64,000 bases of DNA from Saccharospirillum sp. (GTDB lineage: Bacteria; Pseudomonadota; Gammaproteobacteria; Pseudomonadales; Natronospirillaceae): positions 58,254-122,253 of the forward strand of contig JAIUML010000012.1 in assembly GCA_022565595.1 (NCBI GenBank), in the 5' to 3' direction. The notes under the pieces were generated by a model, which made no database searches, was not told the DNA's origin, and was given only the letters and a program-made list of their open reading frames with translations. Below are positions 25,791-35,515 of the stretch, one piece after another (the first letter of the stretch is position 1; each line of letters begins with the position of its first letter). Both the position numbers and the translations under genes were made by a program.

Positions 25791-26603
25791 TTAACCGTAC
25801 CGCTTGAGCACTCTGAGCACGGAAGCGTGATAGGCAGCCCCGAAGATGACCAGGTGATTGAGCAAATGGTAGAGGTTATAGAGGTCTACCCGCTCTTCAA
25901 AACCAGTTTCCAGCGAATGAACCGACTGGTAAGCCCGGTAGAAGGCAGGAGAAAAACCTCCGAACAAGTGAGTCATGGCGAGATCGGCTTCTGCCCAACC
26001 CCAACTGACGGCCGGGTCAATCAATACCCCCTGCCCTTCGCTGGTGACCAGGGCATTACCCGACCAGAGGTCACCGTGTATCAACACTGGTGGCTGTTCG
26101 GGTATCCAATCCGGCAAGCGGGTACACAATCGCTCCAGCAACTGGACTTCCGGGCCATTAAGCAACCCGAGCAAAGCCGCCTTATCGCCAAGCGGAAGCA
26201 AGCGGCGCTGGGCAAAGAAATCATGACCATTGTCCATTAGCCGATTGTCCTGGCGGCCTTCGCCACACCAGGTAGTGCAATCAAATCCGAAGCTCGTGCC
26301 CGCCTGAGCATGCACTCGGGCAAGCTGAATTCCAAGATCGGCCATACCATCGTCAGTAACCGCACCCGCCTCCACCCAGGCAAGAATTATGTGATCTTCA
26401 CCTTGACTGAGCACCTCAGGTACAGAGGCACCGGATTCACCAAGCGCCTGGAGTCCGCGCCGTTCGGCGGCAAAAAAACCAGCCGGTGCACCGGCCCTTT
26501 CTTTCAGATACACCTCGGCTTGACCATCCAGACAGGCCTGAAAAGCCCGACGTTCGCCTCGCCATTCCGGGTAAGGTTGTAAACGCAGCTGTCTATCCAT
26601 CAT
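25791..26603 (-). CDS. Fructosamine-kinase family protein
   Basis: A 270-residue protein of the fructosamine-3-kinase / ketosamine-kinase family (protein-kinase-like fold). Motifs: FAAERRGLQAL (helix C region), the catalytic loop LIHGDLWSGNAL and the metal-binding VLIDPAVSWGWAEADLAMT. Relatives phosphorylate sugars attached to amines and so help remove glycation products. It overlaps the end of the GGDEF-EAL gene by 11 nt and is the last gene of an FNR-controlled operon. The true substrate is unknown. Confidence 0.87.
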   Translation of the reverse strand: MMDRQLRLQPYPEWRGERRAFQACLDGQAEVYLKERAGAPAGFFAAERRGLQALGESGASVPEVLSQGEDHIILAWVEAGAVTDDGMADLGIQLARVHAQAGTSFGFDCTTWCGEGRQDNRLMDNGHDFFAQRRLLPLGDKAALLGLLNGPEVQLLERLCTRLPDWIPEQPPVLIHGDLWSGNALVTSEGQGVLIDPAVSWGWAEADLAMTHLFGGFSPAFYRAYQSVHSLETGFEERVDLYNLYHLLNHLVIFGAAYHASVLRVLKRYG

Positions 26604-28752
26604 TCCGGTTGTCGTTTCGCTTCAACAGAACAGCCAATGATTCTGCCGGAACAGGCCGAGCAAAGTAATAGCCCTGAAACGCATAGCAGCCCTCACTCAG
26701 TAAAAAATCGAACTGCGATTGGCTTTCGACTCCTTCGGCAATCACCTGCACCTGAAGGGCTTCACTCATGGCGATAATGGTTCTGACGATGGCCTTGTCT
26801 TCCGGGTTTCTATGCAGGTCGCACACAAAGGACTGATCAATTTTCAATTGGCTGATCGGCAAACGTTTCAGGTACTGCAATGAAGAATAGCCGGTACCAA
26901 AATCATCCAGCGAGAATGTCAAACCCAATGCCCTGAGCGCGTGCATCTTGCCAATGGTTTCTTCTACCCCGGTCAATAAGGTCGATTCGGTCAATTCCAG
27001 TTTCAACAAGGCTGGATTGGCGCCCGTTTTCTTCAAAATCGCAGCAATGCGATCGCAGAACTCATCATTCAGGAATTGCTGAGGGCTGACATTCACCGCC
27101 ATGGTGAGAGAACGGGTCTCGGGATTGGACTGCCATTGCGCCAATTGTTGACAGGCCTCCCGCAGAACCCAATACCCCAGAGGCACGATAAGGCCAGTCT
27201 CCTCCGCCAGTGGAATGAAGGTGGCTGGCGACATCATACCTTGTTCGGCATGCTGCCAGCGTAACAGGGCCTCAACACCGATCGCACCTTGTTGATCGTC
27301 TACCTGCACCTGATAGTGCAATGAGAACGCTTCCGTTTCCAATGCCTGGCGCATGTCCCGCTCCAACTGGCTAATGGCTTCCAGTTCGGATTGAACTTTC
27401 GGATCAAAAAAACAGTGGGCGTTGCGCCCAAGCCGCTTGGCTCTGTTCATGGCCGAGTCTGCGTATTTGAACAGAGCTTCGACTTCATGTTCGGAGCCGT
27501 CCGCCAGAACGATGCCTATACTGGCGGACAAGAAAAAGCGATCACCCTCAATCAGGTATGGCTCTGACAAAGCCTGACGTATCGCCATAGCGAGGCGTTC
27601 AACTGTCGGTTCATCAATCCTGTCCTGGGCCGTTTCTGGCACCATCAGGATGGCAAACTCATCCCCCCCCAGTCGGGCGATCTGATGGGAGTTTGCAATG
27701 GTTTTCAGACGGCTGGCCACCTCAACCAGCAACAGGTCACCCTTTTGATGCCCATAACTGTCATTGATGTCTTTGAAGTTATCCAGATCCAGTATCAGCA
27801 AGGCACACTGCCCTGTGGCCGTTTGAAGTCTGAGCTGCTCTTCCAACATGCCCGTTAACCTCGCCCAGTTGGGCAGCCCTGTCAGGCTATCAAAGTAGGC
27901 GAGGCGGTAGGCGTTCTGCTCGGCCACACGTCGCTTTGCATCTGCCTGCCGCAGTTGCATCAGCGCTCCAGCAATGGGCTGGAAGGCGTGCCGGGTGTCC
28001 TCGCTGATCACTTGAACTTGCTGAATCCTGTTCGTATCGCCCTGGTGGTGGGCCGATGCCATGTCGACAAGCGCTTGCGTCACCACCATCAGATTTCGGT
28101 TCAGCCACCTTGCACTCCAGAGAGCAAGGGCAGACAAGAACAAAAGCACCCCCAGAGCGAGCCATGCTGCAGTCTGCATGAACACGTCTATGCGGGAAAA
28201 GGAATCGCGACTGCGCTCACCAACACGGTTTGCCAAACGCTCAGATATCCGCTGATTGGCGCGGGAAAAGAGGATGAAACGTTCGTTTGCCTCACTGAGG
28301 TTGCGCATGGCGGTGCTTTGATCTATCACCGCGATTTCAGTCGCAACGATAATAAAGGATCGGTATTGGCTGAAGGCTTCATGCAGGACCTCTGCACTGC
28401 CATGATTGATCTCAGTCAACAGAGGGGACGCGGCAAGCTGGTTAACCGCCCCTTGTAATTCCGCCAGTTCGTCTACCAGTGCAGTGTGCGCACGATAGAG
28501 CTGGAGTGAACTCAGTTCGCCTGCCGTTGCATCGTTCAAAACCCGCGTGGCTCGTTCGTGCAAATTCCCGAACGCCTGAACCACCCTTGCGGCTTCGGAC
28601 AATGAGCTGAGATCAAGATCCTGTCGCCCCTGATAGTCCACCATTTGTTGACGCAAAACATGCTGTGCAATACCACCGCCCACCAAAAGCGGCACTATGA
28701 CAATCAGGATGGGTAGAAGAATGAGCAACAGCAGACGGGCGCTTGATCGCAT
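26593..28752 (-). CDS. Membrane GGDEF-EAL protein (c-di-GMP turnover)
   Basis: A 719-residue protein: TM1 at about 7-28, a periplasmic helical sensor of about 160 residues, TM2 at about 193-213, GGDEF domain at about 285-450 with intact GGDEF (362-366), EAL domain at about 465-710 with intact VEALLRW (494-496) and DDFGTGYSSL. The RxxD product-inhibition site is absent before GGDEF. Both catalytic motifs are present, so it may make or degrade c-di-GMP depending on signal. Its start directly abuts the stop of the histidine phosphatase gene. Confidence 0.93.
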   Translation of the reverse strand: MRSSARLLLLILLPILIVIVPLLVGGGIAQHVLRQQMVDYQGRQDLDLSSLSEAARVVQAFGNLHERATRVLNDATAGELSSLQLYRAHTALVDELAELQGAVNQLAASPLLTEINHGSAEVLHEAFSQYRSFIIVATEIAVIDQSTAMRNLSEANERFILFSRANQRISERLANRVGERSRDSFSRIDVFMQTAAWLALGVLLFLSALALWSARWLNRNLMVVTQALVDMASAHHQGDTNRIQQVQVISEDTRHAFQPIAGALMQLRQADAKRRVAEQNAYRLAYFDSLTGLPNWARLTGMLEEQLRLQTATGQCALLILDLDNFKDINDSYGHQKGDLLLVEVASRLKTIANSHQIARLGGDEFAILMVPETAQDRIDEPTVERLAMAIRQALSEPYLIEGDRFFLSASIGIVLADGSEHEVEALFKYADSAMNRAKRLGRNAHCFFDPKVQSELEAISQLERDMRQALETEAFSLHYQVQVDDQQGAIGVEALLRWQHAEQGMMSPATFIPLAEETGLIVPLGYWVLREACQQLAQWQSNPETRSLTMAVNVSPQQFLNDEFCDRIAAILKKTGANPALLKLELTESTLLTGVEETIGKMHALRALGLTFSLDDFGTGYSSLQYLKRLPISQLKIDQSFVCDLHRNPEDKAIVRTIIAMSEALQVQVIAEGVESQSQFDFLLSEGCYAFQGYYFARPVPAESLAVLLKRNDNRNDG

Positions 28753-29421
28753 TTAATCGTCCTGAGAATGCAACAACGACCTGATAAGGGTAGACCAGTC
28801 ATCGGCTCCAATACTAGCCAAATACCGAAAACCACGTTCAGTGGGCTGGAAGATGACCAAGGTAGCTTCGTCCGGGAAATAGTCCATGATCTCAGCAATA
28901 TTGGGCCCGTGCGCCACCATGACTCGATTCTGACCGTTGGCTACCGGCTGGCTCAACAGCGCTCGGGTGCGTTCATTGATTGGTTGCCGCTCAACTGCGG
29001 TCAAGGCGGCGGTATACATCTGCAAGTTGTCGATCAGCAGTTCATGGTCCGGGAATAAGAGCCGGGCCGACTCTTGCGTCCGACAAAAGGGGCTGGCAAT
29101 CAGTTGCTCGACATTCTGGTCCCACCCCATGCGGGCTAAATAGCCCGCGATGTGAGCCAGCTCTTGCCGGCCAGCATCGGTCAGTGGCCGCTGGGTTGTG
29201 CAGTCGTCCAATACCACGGGCACCTGATCCGGGGTGGCTGTATCTGTTTTACCGTGGCGAAAATAGAGCACATAGCCGCCCTGCGAAACGGCGGCTATTA
29301 GAGCTGTATCCGGCAGCTGTTCCACAATTTCTTCCGCCACTGCCAAGGTTGCCAAAGCAAGCCAGAGCGGCACAAACAACACCCATCGACATCTCAAGCT
29401 GATCAGGATTCGCGTGCTCAT
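28753..29421 (-). CDS. Exported histidine-phosphatase family protein
   Basis: A 222-residue protein: N-terminal signal (about 1-30, WVLFVPLWLALATLAVAEE), then a short histidine phosphatase fold. The phosphohistidine motif is in YVLYFRHGKTD, and the second catalytic region is MVAHGPNIAEI. It resembles SixA-like and Ais-like periplasmic members. The ATG at 29421 follows AGGAAG and gives a proper signal peptide; an upstream frame adds 11 charged residues. It is the first gene of a three-gene operon with the GGDEF-EAL and kinase genes, under an FNR-type promoter. Substrate unknown. Confidence 0.82.
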   Translation of the reverse strand: MSTRILISLRCRWVLFVPLWLALATLAVAEEIVEQLPDTALIAAVSQGGYVLYFRHGKTDTATPDQVPVVLDDCTTQRPLTDAGRQELAHIAGYLARMGWDQNVEQLIASPFCRTQESARLLFPDHELLIDNLQMYTAALTAVERQPINERTRALLSQPVANGQNRVMVAHGPNIAEIMDYFPDEATLVIFQPTERGFRYLASIGADDWSTLIRSLLHSQDD

Positions 29422-29454
29422 CACTCTTCCTTGTTGCCTTTTCAGTTTATACAA

Positions 29455-29503
29455 GGGCAGAATGATAGCCTGAGATGTCGATACCTACTTTGATATACAT
29501 CAA
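29455..29503 (-). promoter_or_regulatory. FNR/ANR class II promoter of the phosphatase / GGDEF-EAL / kinase operon
   Basis: A perfect box TTGATATACATCAA at 29490-29503. Read leftward, TATCAT (complement of 29462-29467) starts 22 nt past the box, so the box centre falls at -41.5 if transcription starts near 29455. That is the canonical class II layout. Confidence 0.8.
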
Positions 29504-29521
29504 ATAGTGTTAAACAGGGTG

Positions 29522-30259
29522 TTAACGCAACAGGAAGCCCTTTTCTTTCAGGAACTTCAGCATGTGTGGCCGCGCTTCTTTTTGCAGCATGCCGGCGATC
29601 TGACCGGTCCAGGTCAAATCCTTCTGGGTTTCGCTGCGGCTGCGGTAGTAGGCGTTGACGTGGGCATCGTATCCGACCAGGCTTTCGCTGTTGCCTTCCT
29701 CGTTGTAATGCTCCTGCTTGAGTACCACGGAGACCGGCAGGCGAGGTTTGACCTCCGGATCCTGAGCCGGGTAGCCAAGGCAGAGACCAAATACCGGGTA
29801 GACCAGCTCCGGCAGTTCCAGCAAATCGGCCACGGCGTCGATCTTGTTGCGCAAGGCGCCGATGTAGCAAATGCCCAGGCCCAATGATTCGGCCGCCACC
29901 ACGACATTTTGCGCGAACAGAGCAACATCAACCGAGGCGGTCAGGAACTGCTCGGTAAAGCCGCTGAGCATCTCAGCGTCGTGCTGTTCGCAGGCGACTT
30001 TGTGGCGATGCATGTCGGCGCAGAACACCAGAAACACAGGCGCATCGGCAACATAAGCCTGGTTATTGGCCAGTTCGGCCAGGCGATCGCGACGCTCGCC
30101 TTTGGCGACCTGGATAACGGTGCAGGCCTGAATAAAACTGGAAGTCGCTGCAGACTGCCCAGCCTTGATCAGTTCCTCGACCACGGACTGCTCTATGCCC
30201 TGGTCCGTGAATTTGCGGATGGATCGATGGCTTTGCAACAACTGTATAACGTCATTCAT
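29522..30259 (-). CDS. nfsA: NfsA-type oxygen-insensitive NADPH nitroreductase
   Basis: A 245-residue flavoprotein (E. coli NfsA has 240). FMN-binding parts: HRSIRKFTDQ at the N-terminus, QSAATSSFIQ, and GLGICYIGALRNK in the middle; the C-terminal arm has HMLKFLKEKGF. It reduces nitroaromatics and quinones with NADPH. It is a single gene, and a perfect FNR box lies downstream of its stop but points away from it. Confidence 0.88.
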   Translation of the reverse strand: MNDVIQLLQSHRSIRKFTDQGIEQSVVEELIKAGQSAATSSFIQACTVIQVAKGERRDRLAELANNQAYVADAPVFLVFCADMHRHKVACEQHDAEMLSGFTEQFLTASVDVALFAQNVVVAAESLGLGICYIGALRNKIDAVADLLELPELVYPVFGLCLGYPAQDPEVKPRLPVSVVLKQEHYNEEGNSESLVGYDAHVNAYYRSRSETQKDLTWTGQIAGMLQKEARPHMLKFLKEKGFLLR

Positions 30260-30409
30260 TCGGGGCGCCTCTCGGTATTGTCAGAATTGCTGATCCTTGA
30301 GTATATCGGACTTTGGCGTCGCTTTGCCGGAACAAAGCATTCACCCTGTGGTCTACCAGGGTTCAGCACCGTAAAATGCTTATTACGTTTTAAAGGACTG
30401 CACAGACTC

Positions 30410-31075
30410 ATGTTGCAACTGACGGCCATTCACAAGGCGTTTCAACAACCCGATGGCGCTGTTCCTGTGCTCCAGGGGGCTAATCTGAACCTGAATGCTG
30501 GGGCATCGGCGGCTTTGCTGGGTGAAAGCGGCAGTGGCAAGAGCACGCTGTTGCATCTGATTGCCGGTCTGGATCGGCCGGATTCTGGCGACATTCTGTT
30601 TCAGGGGCGCTCGACTCGGGCGTTTGGCGAAGCCGAGTGGACGGCGTTTCGCCGGCGCGACCTGAGTCTGGTGTTCCAGCAGTACCATCTGATTCCGACG
30701 CTGTCGGTCATGGACAACGTCCGCTTGCAGGCTCGCCTGAATGCTCAACTGGATCGTGAGTTGGAAGCCCATCTGCTCAATCGCCTGGGGTTGACTGCCT
30801 TGACTGAGCGGTTGCCACACCAGTTGTCAGGCGGTCAACAACAGCGCGTCGCCATCGCTCGTGCCCTCTTGCATCGGCCGGCACTGGTACTTGCCGATGA
30901 ACCCACCGGTAATCTGGACGAGCACAGCAGCAAGGCCGTGATGCGGTTGTTTACCGAACTGGTCAAGGAGACCGGCTGCAGTCTGTTGATGGTGACCCAC
31001 AGCCCGACCATGGCTGCGTTTCTGGACCACCGCTGGTACCTGCACAATGGGCAATTGATGGCTGGCACAGAATGA
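30410..31075 (+). CDS. ABC transporter ATPase, AttE/LolD-like
   Basis: A 221-residue ABC ATPase of the MacB/LolD type. Walker A GESGSGKST, Q-loop LVFQQYHLIPTLSV, signature LSGGQQQRVAIARAL, Walker B LVLADEPTGNLD. The start is the ATG at 30410 (MLQLTAIHKAFQQPDGAVP); the frame is open far upstream, but only as a shadow of the nitroreductase gene. It overlaps the permease gene by ATGA. With the FtsX-like permease and the AttH-like protein it forms an AttEFGH-type export or lipid-handling cluster. Confidence 0.9.
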   Translation: MLQLTAIHKAFQQPDGAVPVLQGANLNLNAGASAALLGESGSGKSTLLHLIAGLDRPDSGDILFQGRSTRAFGEAEWTAFRRRDLSLVFQQYHLIPTLSVMDNVRLQARLNAQLDRELEAHLLNRLGLTALTERLPHQLSGGQQQRVAIARALLHRPALVLADEPTGNLDEHSSKAVMRLFTELVKETGCSLLMVTHSPTMAAFLDHRWYLHNGQLMAGTE

Positions 31076-33558
31076 AGCCTGCCTGGATTGCTCTGTACTG
31101 GGTGGTCACGTCTCTGATCAGCCACCACCGACGCCACCTGCTGCAAACGCTGTTCTTGCTGGTCGGGCTGGTCACCGGTGTCGGCCTCTGGTCTGCGGTG
31201 CAGGTGATCAATGCCCATGCCCAGGCGAGCTATGCGGAGGCGGACCAACTGCTGGGTGCCCAGGCCAGCGACTGGATCAGGCCGTTAAGCGATCAGGCGG
31301 TTTCACTGCAGGATTATATTGACCTCAGGCGCCAGGGATTTCGTCAGGTTTTTCCCGTGCTCGAACGTCGCCTGACCACGGCCGACAATGAACCGGTCTG
31401 GTTGATTGCCACCGATCTGCTCAGCCTGCCAACATCAGACACCGAGACGCAAACCGCTGCCACCGGCGCCTGGCTTGGGCTGGTCACCCCGCCTTACCAG
31501 ACCTGGTTGCCTGAAGGGCTTGCCGAGCAGCTGGGGCTGAATGAGGGTGATCAACTGGCACTGGCCGACGGTCGTGTGCTGCCTCCGGCGGCGTTGCAGA
31601 CACAGACCCAGCAGGGCCAGCGCCTGTTCATGGACATCGGCACCGCCATCACCGTGCTGGACGCTGCCGGTTTCAGCTATCTGGCGGTTTCCAGCTTATC
31701 GCCGGACGAGCGTGAACGCCTGCAGGCGGCATTGCCGGAGCATTTGCAACTGATCCGCAATCAACAACGACTGGATCTGACCGAACTGACGCAGAGCCTG
31801 CACAGCCACCTCAATGCAATGAGCCTGCTGTCCTTCGCTGTGGGCCTGTTCATCGTCTTCAATGCCGTCCGTTTTTCGCTCAATCAGCGTCGCGAGACCC
31901 TGGTCACGCTCCGGGAGATGGGCGTGGGTGTCGGCACCCTGACCCTGGCCATTGGCATCGAAACCCTGGTCTGGAGTCTGGTGGGTGCCAGCGTCGGCCT
32001 GAGCCTGGGTTATGCCCTGGGCCTATTTCTGTTGCCCTCTGTTGCTGCCACGCTGCAGAACCTCTATGGGGCCGTGGTAGACAGCCAGTTGCTGTTGCAG
32101 CCGTCCGCCTGGTTGCTGGCCTGGCTGATCACCCTGGGGGGATTGTTATTGGCGCTGGCCTGGCCACTGTGGCAGCAGGTTCGTATGCCCATTCTCGCGG
32201 CTCGCTCCAGTGGCGAGCACTGGCTGGCCGACGCCACCGCAAGGCACCGACTGCTGCTGACGTCCGTGATTCTGTTCGGCCTGGCCTTGCTGATCTACCC
32301 CAACCTGAAACAGCTCTGGCAAGGTTTTGCGATCCTGGCATTGCTGCTGTTTGGCGCGGCCTTCGCCTTGCCCAGCCTGTTGGCGGGCGTTTTGAAAGCC
32401 CTGGTGCGAGCCACGCCGGACTCGGCATGGCTCTGGCGTTGGGCCCTGGCCGATGGGCTGGCTCAGCTTCCGGCCCTGCGCACCGCCATGATGGCACTCT
32501 TGCTGGCCCTGACCGCCAACCTTGGCGTGGAAACCCTGGTCGGCTCATTTCGAACCGCCCTGGAAAGCTGGCTCGACCAGCGCCTGGCGGCCGACCTCTA
32601 CATTCAGAACGATCGCCTCGACCTGAGCCACCTGACCGCAGCGCCAACGCCAGCCTGGCTCGCGGCCAGTCACCAGCGCAATGGTTTGACGCTGCGTTGG
32701 CAACAAAGGCCGACTCAGATTCGTGGCCTCGACACCGGGGCGCCGGACGCTCTGTCTCTGCCCATGGCCAACTCAAGCGGGCTGGAGCGCTGGTACCAGG
32801 GGGAACCCGACGTTCTGATCGCCAACGAGCAGGTGCAGCATCTCGCAGGCGTCAAATTGAACGATTGGGTGACTCTGCCGAGCCCTGCCGGCCCGACCGA
32901 ATGGCAAGTGGTCGGCTTTTATCATGACTATGGCAACCCCTACTTTCAGTTCTATTTGCCCTACCAGAGCGTGGTTCAGCACTGGCCCAACGCTGCGCCT
33001 CAGGGCCTGGCCTTGTGGTTGAGCGATACCGACGAAAGCCTGGTACAAGCGGAGCAGGCCCTGATCGAAGCCGGAGCCCAGCCAGGCGACTGGTTCGAAC
33101 AGGCCAGCATTGTCGATGTCTCTTTGCGCATCTTTGACCGTACCTTTGCCATTACCGCCGCCATGAACGCCCTGACACTCCTGGTAGCCGGTATCGCTCT
33201 GCTGGCGTCGCTGTTTGCCATTCACGACCAACGCCTGCCCAGCTATGCCCATTGGCGTTCGCTCGGCCTGCATTACCGCGAGTGGTTGTTGATCATCGCC
33301 ACGCCTCTGGTGGTGGCTACCAGTCTGACCTGGTTGGCGTCTCTGCCGCTAGGCGCTGTGCTCGCCTGGATTCTGATTCAGGATCTCAATGTGCTCTCCT
33401 TCGGCTGGACCATGCCATTGCAATGGGGCTTGACACCGGCCTTTCGTCTGGCTGGCCTGACGGCTCTGGTTGTGCTCAGCACCGTTCTGATCAGCCTGGT
33501 ACGGCTACACTGGCAAATGCCGCTGGCACTGCGCAAACTGGGAGGCAACGACGCATGA
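31072..33558 (+). CDS. FtsX-family ABC permease (AttFG-like)
   Basis: An 828-residue permease with two FtsX-type modules: one TM plus periplasmic domain plus three TM (to about 360), then a repeat with four more TM ending near the C-terminus. It corresponds to AttF and AttG fused. Such permeases move lipoproteins or peptides or transmit force across the membrane rather than classic import. It is translationally coupled to the ATPase before it and the lipocalin-like gene after it, both by ATGA overlaps. Confidence 0.9.
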   Translation: MKPAWIALYWVVTSLISHHRRHLLQTLFLLVGLVTGVGLWSAVQVINAHAQASYAEADQLLGAQASDWIRPLSDQAVSLQDYIDLRRQGFRQVFPVLERRLTTADNEPVWLIATDLLSLPTSDTETQTAATGAWLGLVTPPYQTWLPEGLAEQLGLNEGDQLALADGRVLPPAALQTQTQQGQRLFMDIGTAITVLDAAGFSYLAVSSLSPDERERLQAALPEHLQLIRNQQRLDLTELTQSLHSHLNAMSLLSFAVGLFIVFNAVRFSLNQRRETLVTLREMGVGVGTLTLAIGIETLVWSLVGASVGLSLGYALGLFLLPSVAATLQNLYGAVVDSQLLLQPSAWLLAWLITLGGLLLALAWPLWQQVRMPILAARSSGEHWLADATARHRLLLTSVILFGLALLIYPNLKQLWQGFAILALLLFGAAFALPSLLAGVLKALVRATPDSAWLWRWALADGLAQLPALRTAMMALLLALTANLGVETLVGSFRTALESWLDQRLAADLYIQNDRLDLSHLTAAPTPAWLAASHQRNGLTLRWQQRPTQIRGLDTGAPDALSLPMANSSGLERWYQGEPDVLIANEQVQHLAGVKLNDWVTLPSPAGPTEWQVVGFYHDYGNPYFQFYLPYQSVVQHWPNAAPQGLALWLSDTDESLVQAEQALIEAGAQPGDWFEQASIVDVSLRIFDRTFAITAAMNALTLLVAGIALLASLFAIHDQRLPSYAHWRSLGLHYREWLLIIATPLVVATSLTWLASLPLGAVLAWILIQDLNVLSFGWTMPLQWGLTPAFRLAGLTALVVLSTVLISLVRLHWQMPLALRKLGGNDA

Positions 33559-34634
33559 ACATCCGTCTGATAGGGGTTGCGCTGCTGTTTGCAGCGCTCG
33601 AAGCGTCGGCTCAGGACGTCTACCAGGTACTGCGCGCCAGCGGCGATGGGTTTGAGCAAGTCACGCCCGGCCGAGCGCTGAGCTTCCCGGAGGATCACCT
33701 CGCCCATCCGGAATTTCGCATCGAATGGTGGTACCTGACCGCCAACCTGACCGATGATCAGGGCCGCGATTACGGCATGCACTGGACGCTGTTTCGCCAG
33801 TCTCTGCGCCCGGACGGCGCAACCGAAGGTTGGTCAAGCAACCAGGTCTGGATGGCGCATGCCTCCATCACCACGCCCGAAGGCCATGTTTTCGAAGAAC
33901 GTTTTGCCCGCGGTGGCATTGGCCAGGCGGGCGTCAGTAACCAGAATGAACCATTCAACGCCTGGCTGGACGATTGGCAATGGCAGGCCGAAGGGCTGGA
34001 ACCCCTGCCAGCAACAGTCGATTTCAGCATTGGCGAGCAGGCGTTGAATCTGCGCCTTGATGCCAGCACCCCCTGGGTGTTGCAGGGTGACCGGGGTTAC
34101 AGCCAGAAATCAGCGGCCGGGCAGGCCAGCTATTACTACAGCCAGCCTCATATTCAGGTAGAAGCGGACTACACCAACGATCAGGGCGACGTCATTGTAT
34201 TAAGTGGCGTTGGCTGGATGGACCGCGAGTGGAGTTCCCAACCGTTGGCACCGGATCAACTCGGCTGGGACTGGTTTTCTCTACACCTGGACGATGGCCA
34301 TGCGCTGATGGTGTACCGGCTACGCCGCGAAGATGGCAACCATGATCTCTCCGGCAGTTGGGTAACACCTGAAGGTACCAGCACCAGCCTCGGTGCTGAT
34401 CAGATTGGCATCCAGGCGGCTGCTCCAGTCAGTCTCCAATTGGGCAATGCCCGAGGCGTCACTTTGCCTTTGACCTGGCGCATAGCACTGCCTGAAAAAA
34501 GTCTGAGCTGGGAGGTCGAAGCCATCTACCCCAACCAGTGGCTCGACACTCAATTCCCTTATTGGGAGGGCCCGGTTCGCGTCAGCGGCAGCACCGGGGG
34601 TATCGGCTATATGGAATTGACCGGTTACGAATAA
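33555..34634 (+). CDS. AttH/CrtC-like lipocalin-domain protein, exported
   Basis: A 359-residue protein with a cleavable signal (MNIRLIGVALLFAALEASAQ). It carries the AttH family opening FPEDHLAHPEFRIEWWYLTANL, then YGMHWTLFRQ, WMDREWSSQPL and a second lipocalin-like barrel ending FPYWEGPVRVSG. It belongs to the carotenoid 1,2-hydratase/AttH superfamily; a carotenoid role is not supported here because no carotenoid genes are present. The start is set by ATGA overlap with the permease. It probably works with the ABC cluster on a hydrophobic substrate. Confidence 0.88.
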   Translation: MNIRLIGVALLFAALEASAQDVYQVLRASGDGFEQVTPGRALSFPEDHLAHPEFRIEWWYLTANLTDDQGRDYGMHWTLFRQSLRPDGATEGWSSNQVWMAHASITTPEGHVFEERFARGGIGQAGVSNQNEPFNAWLDDWQWQAEGLEPLPATVDFSIGEQALNLRLDASTPWVLQGDRGYSQKSAAGQASYYYSQPHIQVEADYTNDQGDVIVLSGVGWMDREWSSQPLAPDQLGWDWFSLHLDDGHALMVYRLRREDGNHDLSGSWVTPEGTSTSLGADQIGIQAAAPVSLQLGNARGVTLPLTWRIALPEKSLSWEVEAIYPNQWLDTQFPYWEGPVRVSGSTGGIGYMELTGYE

Positions 34635-34642
34635 CCCCCGAT

Positions 34643-35515
34643 TCACAACCTGTCCAGATAGTCGACCACATCATCAAACACCTCGGAACGGCCGCGCAGA
34701 CGAACCGAAAAATTGGCCACCGTGGCAACATGACGAATCCCGGAGTAAAAGCGTAAATCGACCTCCAGTCCGTCTGCTGCCATCGCCTCAGCCAGATTGC
34801 TCGAATTGAAGGAACCGACCAGCCGATCCGAGGTGCCATGCACCAACAGTGCCGGTGGTGCTGCTGCATCCACAAAATTGATTGGCTGAGTCTCTGGAAT
34901 GCCATCGGCTGCGCCAAATACATCGACCAGGGCCGGGTCGCGCAGAGGCAGAAAATCGTATGGCCCGGACAACCCGACCCAGGCTCGAATCCGGTCTCTG
35001 TCGATCGAGTGCGCGTTCAGGAATTGCTCATCCAGAGCCAACATGGCCGCCATATGCGCTCCGGCAGAATGCCCCATCAACACCAGACCATGCTCTGGTT
35101 GAAATTGCTGCTCAACCCAGGCAACCGCCAGCGCAGCATCCTCCAAAAAAGTCGGAAACTGCACCTCGGGGTGCAATCGATAATCCGGAACCACTACCGA
35201 ATACCCTTGCTCGGCCAGCCCCTGGGCAACAAAGCGATAGCCTTCCTTGTAACCTTCCTGCCACGACCCTCCATAAAAAAACACAATCAACGGCGAATCA
35301 GCTTTGGGCTCCTTTGCCTGATAGTAGTCGAGCTTCTGCCTTGGGTGGTCGCCGTAAGCCAGACCCGCTTCCAGGCTGTAGCCACGACTGGGGGTCACAG
35401 CGTCCAGAACCCTTAACGCGCAGCCTTGCAGTGTCAGCAACAATAACAGAGGCAAGACCCACCTTACCGCTCTCGGATAAACGTACTGATCGGTCCATTG
35501 AATTTCACTGTTCAT
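34643..35515 (-). CDS. Alpha/beta-hydrolase lipoprotein (carboxylesterase-like)
   Basis: A 290-residue protein. An N-terminal hydrophobic segment ends in the lipobox LTLQGC, so it is probably lipid-anchored. Catalytic Ser is in GHSAGAH; Asp in LLVHGTSDRL and His in IRHVATV complete the triad. The oxyanion motif HGGG appears as FFYGGSW with Tyr for His, as in the BD-FAE-type feruloyl/acyl esterases. It ends 8 bp from the convergent AttH-like gene. Substrate unknown. Confidence 0.85.
   Translation of the reverse strand: MNSEIQWTDQYVYPRAVRWVLPLLLLLTLQGCALRVLDAVTPSRGYSLEAGLAYGDHPRQKLDYYQAKEPKADSPLIVFFYGGSWQEGYKEGYRFVAQGLAEQGYSVVVPDYRLHPEVQFPTFLEDAALAVAWVEQQFQPEHGLVLMGHSAGAHMAAMLALDEQFLNAHSIDRDRIRAWVGLSGPYDFLPLRDPALVDVFGAADGIPETQPINFVDAAAPPALLVHGTSDRLVGSFNSSNLAEAMAADGLEVDLRFYSGIRHVATVANFSVRLRGRSEVFDDVVDYLDRL

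Noticed and set aside
29909..30409. Long N-terminal extension of the ABC ATPase frame
   Set aside because: The extension lies opposite the nitroreductase gene and is not ABC-like; the ATPase starts at 30410.
32129..32927. Open frames on both strands inside the FtsX-like permease gene
   Set aside because: They are Arg-, Ala- and Gly-rich GC shadows of the permease, with no start signals.
33252..33554. N-terminal extension of the AttH-like frame
   Set aside because: It overlaps the permease gene out of phase; the ATG at 33555 begins a clean signal peptide.
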